21,077 nucleotides of DNA from G039029935 sp039029935 (GTDB taxonomy: Bacteria; Chloroflexota; Anaerolineae; Caldilineales; Caldilineaceae). A model generated the notes under the pieces. It ran no database searches and was not told where the DNA came from. It saw only the letters and a list, made by a program, of their open reading frames with translations. The position numbers and the translations under genes are program-made. The number at the start of each line of letters is the position of its first letter. The stretch's first letter is position 1. Below are positions 1-6,055 of the stretch, one piece after another. The stretch is from NCBI GenBank assembly GCA_039029935.1, contig JBCCFC010000057.1, positions 1-21,077 of the forward strand, given 5' to 3'.

Positions 1-116
1 ATTGCATCATTTCCAACCTGCATAATATTGTGTCTTTTTTTCTGTTTTGCCGATATATATGCCATTTTATTTCGGCAATATTTTTTGATTCCGCCACTTA
101 TATTTAGCCAGCAGTA

Positions 117-352
117 TCCATTCTGGGCGGTGGCCTTCGTTGCTTCGAGACGTTACAAGATGCCAGCAATTTTACCGCCCTACAAGGGCAGTCTACGAGT
201 GATTATTGTAGACTGTCCATTCTGGGCGGTGGCCTTCGTTGCTTCGAGGCGTTAGAGGATGCCAGCAATTTTACCGCCCTACAAGGGCAGTCTACGAGTG
301 ATTATTGTAGACCGTCCATTCTGGGCGGTGGCCTTCGTTGCTTCGAGACGTT
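117..352. repeat. 99-bp tandem REP-like palindromic repeat, about 2.4 copies
   Basis: Units begin at 117, 216 and 315 (each starting tccattctgggcggtggcc), giving an exact 99-bp period. The third copy stops matching at about 352. Copies 1 and 2 differ at only a few positions (e.g. gagacgttacaag versus gaggcgttagagg). Each full unit contains self-complementary pieces: gggcggt near the start pairs with accgccc (125-131 with 174-180 in copy 1); accgccct is followed by agggcagt; and gtctac pairs with gtagac (191-196 with 208-213). Half of the unit reappears at 953 beyond the transposase gene. The apparent ORF through this stretch is a by-product of the repeat and is not called. Confidence 0.9.
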
Positions 353-412
353 TCAGTATTTATATAAATCTTGTCATCACCACTGACATACTATGAAAAA
401 CGAGATTTAATT

Positions 413-931
413 ATGTCTGCAAAATTCCGTCGTTATTTTATACCAAAGTCAATAGTGTTTATTACTCAAGTTGTCAAGTATCGAGAATATATCTTTCAAA
501 ATGATGATTGTATTTGGCTTCTGCGAGAAGTTTTACGGAATGTCAAGGTGCTTCACCCGTTTAACATGTTAGGATATGTATTTTTGCCCGATCATTTTCA
601 TATCATGTTTCGTCCTACAGGCAAGAGCCATTTTGATAAGATTATGGGTTCATTGAAAACAAATTTTACAAAACAATACAAAGACCTTATTGGTATATCG
701 GGTTCAATGCGATTCTGGCAACCTCGCTTTCGCGATCATATTATTCGAGATGATTCGGATTTTGAGAAACATCTCAATCATATTCACTATAATCCAATCA
801 AACATGGATTGGTGACACATCCAAAAGATTGGTTGCATAGCAGTTTTCTGCATTGGAAACAAATGGGAGCCTATCCAGATTACTGGGGCTGGTCATTGCT
901 TGATAGCATAAAGGATTGGAAACCAGTGTAG
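413..931 (+). CDS. REP-associated tyrosine transposase (RAYT), Y1/HUH family
   Basis: A 172-residue single-domain protein of the IS200-like Y1 transposase superfamily (RAYT branch). These HUH enzymes nick single-stranded DNA at REP palindromes through a catalytic tyrosine. Visible signatures are the metal-binding His-x-His in DHFHIMF, the FWQPRFRDHIIRDDSDFEKHLNHI block, and the tyrosine motif HYNPIKHGLV, which is highly characteristic of RAYTs. The reading frame is open from a TTG at 371, but I chose ATG 413 because it begins at the usual family N-terminus (MSAKFRRYFIPKSIVFITQ) and the TTG has no ribosome site. The ATG also lacks a strong Shine-Dalgarno sequence. Flanking REP-like repeats on both sides (117-352 and 953-990) fit a RAYT locus. 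The frame is intact, so the protein may be functional. Confidence 0.9.
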   Translation: MSAKFRRYFIPKSIVFITQVVKYREYIFQNDDCIWLLREVLRNVKVLHPFNMLGYVFLPDHFHIMFRPTGKSHFDKIMGSLKTNFTKQYKDLIGISGSMRFWQPRFRDHIIRDDSDFEKHLNHIHYNPIKHGLVTHPKDWLHSSFLHWKQMGAYPDYWGWSLLDSIKDWKPV

Positions 932-952
932 AATTGAGGGCGAACTTAACTC

Positions 953-990
953 ACCGCCCTACAAGGGCGGTCTACATGTGATAACTTTAC
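953..990. repeat. REP-like half unit downstream of RAYT
   Basis: accgccct (953-960) and agggcggt (964-971) form a perfect 8-bp inverted repeat with a 3-base loop. The sequence after it (tctacatgtgataactttac) is a diverged copy of the second half of the 99-bp unit upstream of the transposase gene (tctacgagtgattattgtag). It lies 21 bp after the RAYT stop and could also fold as a hairpin in the transcript. Confidence 0.75.
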
Positions 991-1031
991 ACATTGATCT
1001 ACAAGATCAGGCTAATTAATATCAATAAAAA

Positions 1032-1039
1032 GGGAGGTG
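1032..1039 (+). promoter_or_regulatory. strong Shine-Dalgarno of the CHAT gene
   Basis: gggaggtg ends 9 nt before the ATG at 1049 and closely matches the anti-Shine-Dalgarno sequence. It fixes the CHAT start codon. Confidence 0.75.
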
Positions 1040-1048
1040 TAACAAATT

Positions 1049-3745
1049 ATGGGACGTTCAAGAGGAGTTGCTCAAAGTTTGCTAAAGAATACGGGTTCGA
1101 GTCGGTCAACCAAAGAAGCAATACCATTCGATGAACTGTTTGAACAACTCCTATTTGATATTTATACCCATTGGTATGAATACCCGCTCAAAAGTACACA
1201 ACAACGTTTTTTAACGGTCATTGCACCAGCCTTTGCAGAGTCGTTGTTGAACACCCAGAATAGTGACGAGTTGCAAGCGAATATCCTCGCATTTATTGAA
1301 GCGTTAAAGGGGTTGCCACGTGTTGAGGATCTGGTTGGGGGCCATCTTCAACAGATTGAAGCACGTCTTGGGTCTGGGAATCCGGGCAAATCGCTTCTTC
1401 TCAAATCAACACCTGAACCGATTTCTATTTCGGCAGAAAAGCGTGCGCTCATTTTGACGGCACTACAGGCAGCGCACCCTGTACAATGGCTATTGGCGCA
1501 ATTGCCCTACGAAACGACAAAGGTGAATGTAACGGGTACATGGACCAATGTATTGGCGGCAATTGATGCAGTGGCGGGTCGTTTACCTGATGATGTCCGA
1601 AGACAAGTGACAACGATTCGTCAAGAGATCGGAGAACCAGCATCATCAGAAGAGGAAGCAAAAAAGGGGCTGGATCAACTGGCGGAGATTCCGTTGATTG
1701 TACAGATTGCAATCGGTGCATATCTTCAGGGTAAAGTTCTACCCAAACCAAAGAAAGAGAAGCCAAAACGCAGTGTGGATGCCTCTGTATTGCAATCTAA
1801 GTCTCCAACCTCGACAACAATGAGGGGACCCACTTCAAAGACGCCGACCGATGGTAGTACGTCGCAATCATTTTATACAGATGTACAATTCCCTGGGTCT
1901 GTTGCCCAAAGAGAAAATCATGTATTGCGAGTACAACTAACACTTAAACAACGCGAACAGTCAGTTGTTCAAGGAAATAGGGTTAATATTGCGTTTACTT
2001 CGCCAGAGCCAGAACTGGTCGAGGTTGTGGTCAGCACGGCTGGATTTGAAGAAGTCACCAATAATTGGAGCCGTTCAATGCTGGTTTATCCGGATCAGGA
2101 TTCACAACCCGCTTTATTTTTGCTAAAGGCTGTCGGTGAAAGAGGCAAACAGCATATCTCAATCAACTTCTATCACAAAGGGCGCAATGTGGGTAGTGCG
2201 ACTTTTGAAACCGAAATTTCTACCAAAACCAGCTCAACGCGTACTGCCAAAACGGTAGATGGTAAATCATTGGAGATTCCTATGTTCCTAGAGAACCCTC
2301 CCCCTCCAGCCGATTTGGAACTGCGCATCACCAAGGCAAGCAATGGCAACATACTATCTTTTCTGCTACATTCGACCAATGCGAAGGTTGGCTATCACTG
2401 GATGCCTGTGGGCGAGATTGAATTGGTGGCTGAGAATCCACGAGCATTTCTCGAGCATAAATTTGAGCGGATGAGTCAGTTGGCGGCAAAGAATTCAAAT
2501 CGGGTGACTGAGGAGCAGGCCAAAGCGTTTGTGCGTGAAGTTGAGACTGTGGGCGAGGAGTTATTTGAGGAACTGATTCCGGAAAAGCTGCGCACTGAAT
2601 ATTGGCGTCGTATCAAACCTCTGCGTGAGGAGGGTGTAATCAAATCACTGCTCATTACCAGTGACGAGCCTTGGATTCCTTGGGAGCTAATTCGGCCTTA
2701 TCAGTATGACCAGTTTACGGGTGAGGAGACAAACGATGGCTTTTTGGCTGAAAAATTTGAATTTTGCCGTTGGCTAGCCGGGCAAGGTCCTGCTGGCGAG
2801 GTTGAGGTGGAAAACGCTCGAATCATTGTGCCCAAACTTGATCTAAAATATGTTCAGAATGAGAAGAACTATTTTGACGCATTACCAAACAGTGGCGTGG
2901 ATATTGATCCTCCTTTGCAAACGGTTCAGGAGGTCAAAGATTTTGCTCGCAATGGTGGTGTCAGGTTGGTACATTTGGCCGCACATGGCGACTTTGATGT
3001 CAAAAATCCAAATCAGTCACGTCTTGTTTTGCAGGACGGTTCCATTGTGCCGGATGATCTTGTCGGCTCTGGGTTGAAAGGGTGGAGAAATGACAAACCG
3101 ATTATTTTTCTCAATGCCTGTCATACCAGTCAAATTGGATACACGCTCACTGGCATGGGGGGCTGGGCCGAAAAATTTGTTTCAGAGGTCGGTGTCAGTG
3201 CCTTTATCGGCTCGCTATGGGAAGTCAATGATTTGTTGGCCTCAGAATTTGCCATTGAGTTCTACAATCACCTCCTAGCTGGTAAAACGCTGGGCAAAGC
3301 CTTTCATCTGGCTCGCCTATACATTTTTAAGGAGCAGCCCGCCAACCCAACATGGCTTGCGTATACACTTTATGGTGATCCCAACAGTCGGGTAAAGATG
3401 GGCAATGTGCAAGCAAGCAATACTATTCAAACAATCAAGAAAGAGCGCGATACTGCGATTGAGGAAGATGAACCAGTAGCTCGTGGTCTCAATCTATTTA
3501 GTGATAGCGATGCAGCGATTGAGGGAGATGAACCAGTAGCTCATGGTCTCAATCTATTTTTTGCGGATGATGTGATATCCAGTGCAGAACCAACAACTGA
3601 TAGCGATGATGTCGCCGTGCAGGTGGAGACGCAGGTTGCTGCGCAGGTTGAAGAGATAAAACGTGCGCTGAAAGATTCTTTGTCAAAGCAGTTGACAGTA
3701 ATGATTGACGAGGCCCTTGATATACAGACAAAGGTCAGTGTATGA
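1049..3745 (+). CDS. multidomain CHAT-domain cysteine protease
   Basis: An 898-residue protein carrying a CHAT (caspase/HetF-associated) domain, a caspase-like cysteine protease used in bacterial conflict and signalling. Residues 1-235 are mostly helical and not recognised. Residues about 235-273 are a basic, Ser/Thr-rich linker. Residues about 274-395 look like a beta-sandwich (alternating hydrophobic strands, QHISINFYHKGRNVGSATF). The CHAT region spans about 480-800, with the typical EPWIPWELIRP block (540-550), the catalytic-type His646 in HLAAHGDF and Cys691 in LNACHTSQ, followed by the FIGSLWEVND block. Both dyad residues are present, so it should be active. The tail (about 800-898) contains a duplicated 20-residue acidic segment and a helical end. 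The start follows a strong Shine-Dalgarno. Its stop overlaps the next start (ATGA at 3742), implying translational coupling. The substrate is unknown; a role in stress or phage response is inference. Confidence 0.87.
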   Translation: MGRSRGVAQSLLKNTGSSRSTKEAIPFDELFEQLLFDIYTHWYEYPLKSTQQRFLTVIAPAFAESLLNTQNSDELQANILAFIEALKGLPRVEDLVGGHLQQIEARLGSGNPGKSLLLKSTPEPISISAEKRALILTALQAAHPVQWLLAQLPYETTKVNVTGTWTNVLAAIDAVAGRLPDDVRRQVTTIRQEIGEPASSEEEAKKGLDQLAEIPLIVQIAIGAYLQGKVLPKPKKEKPKRSVDASVLQSKSPTSTTMRGPTSKTPTDGSTSQSFYTDVQFPGSVAQRENHVLRVQLTLKQREQSVVQGNRVNIAFTSPEPELVEVVVSTAGFEEVTNNWSRSMLVYPDQDSQPALFLLKAVGERGKQHISINFYHKGRNVGSATFETEISTKTSSTRTAKTVDGKSLEIPMFLENPPPPADLELRITKASNGNILSFLLHSTNAKVGYHWMPVGEIELVAENPRAFLEHKFERMSQLAAKNSNRVTEEQAKAFVREVETVGEELFEELIPEKLRTEYWRRIKPLREEGVIKSLLITSDEPWIPWELIRPYQYDQFTGEETNDGFLAEKFEFCRWLAGQGPAGEVEVENARIIVPKLDLKYVQNEKNYFDALPNSGVDIDPPLQTVQEVKDFARNGGVRLVHLAAHGDFDVKNPNQSRLVLQDGSIVPDDLVGSGLKGWRNDKPIIFLNACHTSQIGYTLTGMGGWAEKFVSEVGVSAFIGSLWEVNDLLASEFAIEFYNHLLAGKTLGKAFHLARLYIFKEQPANPTWLAYTLYGDPNSRVKMGNVQASNTIQTIKKERDTAIEEDEPVARGLNLFSDSDAAIEGDEPVAHGLNLFFADDVISSAEPTTDSDDVAVQVETQVAAQVEEIKRALKDSLSKQLTVMIDEALDIQTKVSV
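3447..3566 (+). repeat. in-frame 60-bp tandem duplication in the CHAT tail
   Basis: gcgattgaggaagatgaacc at 3455 recurs as gcgattgagggagatgaacc at 3515, an offset of exactly 60 bp. At the protein level AIEEDEPVARGLNLF is followed by AIEGDEPVAHGLNLF. The copies differ by only a few bases, so the duplication is recent or maintained, and it keeps the frame. Confidence 0.88.
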
Positions 3746-4113
3746 TCGCCAGAATCAATCATGTACAGATAACCATTCCTGTTGGTGATGAAGAAACGGC
3801 TAGAGCGTTCTATTGCGGCGTATTGGGGTTGCGCGAAATCGCCAAGCCCGAATCTCTCCGGCAGAATGGTGGTTTTTGGCTTGATGTTGGCGAAATTCAA
3901 CTGCATATCGGTGTGGAGAATCACGACCATCGCTCCTCAACCAAAGCGCACGTAGCCTATCAGGTTAAAAATTTGAATCAATGGCGTGAGCGGTTTCAGG
4001 GGTTAGGTCTGCTCGTGAAGGAAAACACCCCTGTGCTGGGCGTAGACCGATTTGATAGCCGTGATCCGTTTGGGAATCGGATCGAGTTGATGGAAGTTAT
4101 GGAGCATCCCTAA
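3742..4113 (+). CDS. VOC (glyoxalase/dioxygenase-fold) family protein
   Basis: A 123-residue protein of the vicinal-oxygen-chelate superfamily, which includes glyoxalase I, extradiol dioxygenases and fosfomycin/bleomycin resistance proteins. It starts with the classic first strand (MIARINHVQITIPVGDEETARAFY, then the VLGL turn) and ends with DPFGNRIELMEV. Candidate metal ligands are His7, His70 (KAHVAYQV) and Glu115, the positions expected for this fold. One module of this length normally dimerises to complete the active site. The ATG overlaps the stop codon of the CHAT gene (ATGA), so it is probably translated by coupling. A specific substrate cannot be assigned. Its pairing with a protease gene rather than a metabolic gene is unusual. 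Confidence 0.87.
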   Translation: MIARINHVQITIPVGDEETARAFYCGVLGLREIAKPESLRQNGGFWLDVGEIQLHIGVENHDHRSSTKAHVAYQVKNLNQWRERFQGLGLLVKENTPVLGVDRFDSRDPFGNRIELMEVMEHP

Positions 4114-4228
4114 TTTCAGGGGCGAATTGTTGCTGCTTGCAGAAATCTACGTAAGGGACACATAATCGAGCAGATTCAAAAAAAATATGACATGAATGCA
4201 CGTTCGTAGTTGATAATATCTCTCATTA

Positions 4229-4289
4229 AGTAAACACGCCTCGCGTGGATTGAAACCTACGAGTTTGATCCGCATGAGGCATGTTTACT
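4229..4289. repeat. 61-bp imperfect palindrome with a CRISPR-repeat-like arm
   Basis: The left arm begins agtaaacacgcctcgcgtgg and runs on as attgaaac. The reverse complement of the right arm begins agtaaacatgcctcatgcgg and runs on as atcaaac. Thus the two arms are diverged inverted copies around a short centre near 4257-4263. The end of the left arm, gtggattgaaac, is the 3' end typical of many type I CRISPR repeats. Only one copy in each orientation exists here and there are no spacers, so it is not called an array. It lies between the convergent VOC (+) and HEPN-partner (-) genes, so a bidirectional terminator is also possible. Confidence 0.65.
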
Positions 4290-4345
4290 GAACAGGCACA
4301 CCTTATCTTTATTCATGCATGAGTGGCTTGGAAATTATGCACACT

Positions 4346-4750
4346 CTATGCATAGACACGTAATTCTTGCGATTCAAGAATGATTGCCCGTTCTACATGT
4401 ACACCATTGATTGTGTAGTTGTGTATCATCAACTCATCATCTACATCTAACACGGATGTAATTTCTTCAATAAATCGATCATCTGTGCGTCGAATCGAAA
4501 TACGCGCAATTTTGCTATACAACGGCGATGATGTTGAGCCAAGCTGCTCAATTAAATCATACAAAATCATGTCTGTCGCCTCATGTCGCGGCTGCTCATC
4601 TAACCAAGGTGCGCTCACAAGAATGGTGTATGCACTGTTGAGGGCAGTGGGTTCTGTTGGGATCATCATCACAAGCGAAAAAAGGCGGTTTTGTGCATGG
4701 TAGGTTTGAACGAGTGATTTTACTTCTGTTACCAATGTTTTTTTAGCCAT
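4346..4750 (-). CDS. unrecognised partner of the HEPN protein
   Basis: A 134-residue soluble protein that I do not recognise. It has no nucleotidyltransferase GSxxxGxxxxxSDxD motif, so it is not a standard MNT antitoxin. The sequence has alternating strands and helices (LFSLVMMIPTEP, YTILVSAPWLDEQPRHEATDMI, ARISIRRTDDRFIEEI, ELMIHNYTINGVHVERAIILES), suggesting a small alpha/beta fold. It begins inside the 3' end of the HEPN gene, overlapping by 22 nt in another frame, with a ribosome site (ggag, 8 nt before the ATG). Translational coupling with the HEPN gene is therefore likely. A role as neutralising partner of the HEPN protein is inferred only from the two-gene overlapping layout. Confidence 0.75.
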   Translation of the reverse strand: MAKKTLVTEVKSLVQTYHAQNRLFSLVMMIPTEPTALNSAYTILVSAPWLDEQPRHEATDMILYDLIEQLGSTSSPLYSKIARISIRRTDDRFIEEITSVLDVDDELMIHNYTINGVHVERAIILESQELRVYA

Positions 4751-5157
4751 ACGAATACTCCATTATGAACGTCTTCCATTGCTGATAATATCTTTTCGGC
4801 GTCTATTTTGGAACTGCTATGTAATGGACTATAGCGCAACTCTTCTGACCATTCTGTGATTAAAGACCAGTTCGATAGTAGTCTTGGATTTGTGGTGCCT
4901 TCCGCTAAAAATGTATTTCGCAAACCAGAAAGAACGAGAAGTGTATCCAGCTTATGTGTTTTAAACGAACGTGAAATTTCACCACTTTCAGGATATTCAT
5001 TCACATCCAAAAGTTTACATATTCTTGCTTTCAGCGCAAGCTCAATAACGTAACCTGCAATATAGTAACATCCATCATATAGACCACTATTATATAGCGA
5101 TTTTGCTTCCTGTAAACGTGTCTCAGCAAGGTCTTGTAACTCTATTTTTGTGGGCAT
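4729..5157 (-). CDS. HEPN domain-containing protein
   Basis: A 142-residue all-helical protein of the HEPN superfamily. Its core GCYYIAGYVIELALKARICKLL (about residues 29-50) is the typical HEPN helix seen in proteins paired with minimal nucleotidyltransferases. The HEPN RNase signature R-x4-6-H is present as R63-S-F-K-T-H68, so ribonuclease activity is possible, but many HEPN proteins with this motif are regulators or substrate-binding partners instead. It is the first gene of a minus-strand pair, overlapping its downstream neighbour by 22 nt. An aagga ribosome site lies about 12 nt before the ATG. The usual MNT partner is missing here. Confidence 0.85.
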   Translation of the reverse strand: MPTKIELQDLAETRLQEAKSLYNSGLYDGCYYIAGYVIELALKARICKLLDVNEYPESGEISRSFKTHKLDTLLVLSGLRNTFLAEGTTNPRLLSNWSLITEWSEELRYSPLHSSSKIDAEKILSAMEDVHNGVFVWLKKHW

Positions 5158-5400
5158 AGACGTGTTATATCCTTTGCATCAATTGTATTTGTCTCACGAA
5201 GATTGAAAACGAATTCTTTTTGTTGGTTTATGGCATGATTTGTGTACTAACTTTATTCAGTGTACTATAAACTGAAGTACTGAGTTCTCTCTTGGCGTCT
5301 GGGCATTTTTTATACCCAAACCCAATATTTTATTCGCGTTTACACCGATTATCCAGTGATTTTTAGATGAGATGCTGGATAGCACAAAAAGGAAACAAAG

Positions 5401-5922
5401 ATGAGTACATTGATTCAAGAACTATTTAATGAAATCAAAAATGAGGTAGTTCGTCTGTTAGATGAGAAAAATACTATGGGTGCTTTCAAAAAATTGAATG
5501 CGTCTATCAAACAATATTCATCTTCCGGTGATTTATATGCATTTAAGGTTATTATTCTCCAAGATATGGGTGATGATCCTGCGATTATTCAAGATACAAC
5601 ACAAGCACTTGATTTAGGTTTAAAATATAGAGATGATCTTGAAAAGGACCTATATCTTTATCGAGCAAAAGCATACAACACGTTGGGAGAATATCAAAAT
5701 GCCATATCAGATACTTCCAAGGTTATCAGCTTAGACCCAAAAAGCAGCCTTGGTTATGGACTCCGAGCAGAAGCCTACTGTATGATGGACCCACCGCAAC
5801 TTCAACTTGCTCTCGAAGACTCGGACAAGGCGATAGAGCTAGACCCAAATGAGCCTTTTGCTAGGCGACTGATGGTTACTGGTACGGATTTAGGGACACG
5901 CAGATTGGATTCTATATTCTGA
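5401..5922 (+). CDS. small TPR-repeat protein
   Basis: A 173-residue soluble protein. Residues about 80-155 contain two clear tetratricopeptide repeats: LYLYRAKAYNTLGEYQNAIS followed by DTSKVISLDPKS, then GYGLRAEAYCMM followed by LALEDSDKAIELDPNEPFAR. The first 80 residues are helical and may form a degenerate TPR pair. Such proteins are protein-interaction scaffolds; no enzymatic motif, signal peptide or membrane segment is visible. It has its own ribosome site (aaaagga, about 8 nt before the ATG) and about 240 bp of AT-rich upstream sequence, so it is probably transcribed alone. The C-terminus (TGTDLGTRRLDSIF) falls outside the repeat pattern. The partner is unknown; it sits next to the HEPN pair but on the opposite strand. 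Confidence 0.8.
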   Translation: MSTLIQELFNEIKNEVVRLLDEKNTMGAFKKLNASIKQYSSSGDLYAFKVIILQDMGDDPAIIQDTTQALDLGLKYRDDLEKDLYLYRAKAYNTLGEYQNAISDTSKVISLDPKSSLGYGLRAEAYCMMDPPQLQLALEDSDKAIELDPNEPFARRLMVTGTDLGTRRLDSIF

Positions 5923-6055
5923 CAACGTATCTGTGCTTTACTGTATCCGCACCACCAAAGTCTTACCAGGAGAAAAGTGATAATCTTGCACCATAAGTTA
6001 ATTAAAATAACTTTCTTGCTCGTTGTAATTCCTTGGAATAATTCTATAAGCGTTT

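Noticed and set aside
28..255. 75-codon ORF across the tandem repeat
   Set aside because: It repeats PFWAVAFVASRR only because the 99-bp DNA unit is a multiple of three; the sequence is palindromic repeat, not protein-like.
371..412. TTG start giving a longer transposase
   Set aside because: No ribosome site, and the family N-terminus matches the ATG at 413.
4229..4289. CRISPR array
   Set aside because: Only one repeat-like arm and its inverted copy, no regular spacers and no cas genes nearby.
5257..5276. ttcagt...actgaa inverted repeat upstream of the TPR gene
   Set aside because: Six-base arms in AT-rich DNA are expected by chance; no second evidence for an operator.
5995..6013. aagtta...taactt stem between the TPR and phoD genes
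   Set aside because: Too short and AT-only to call a terminator.
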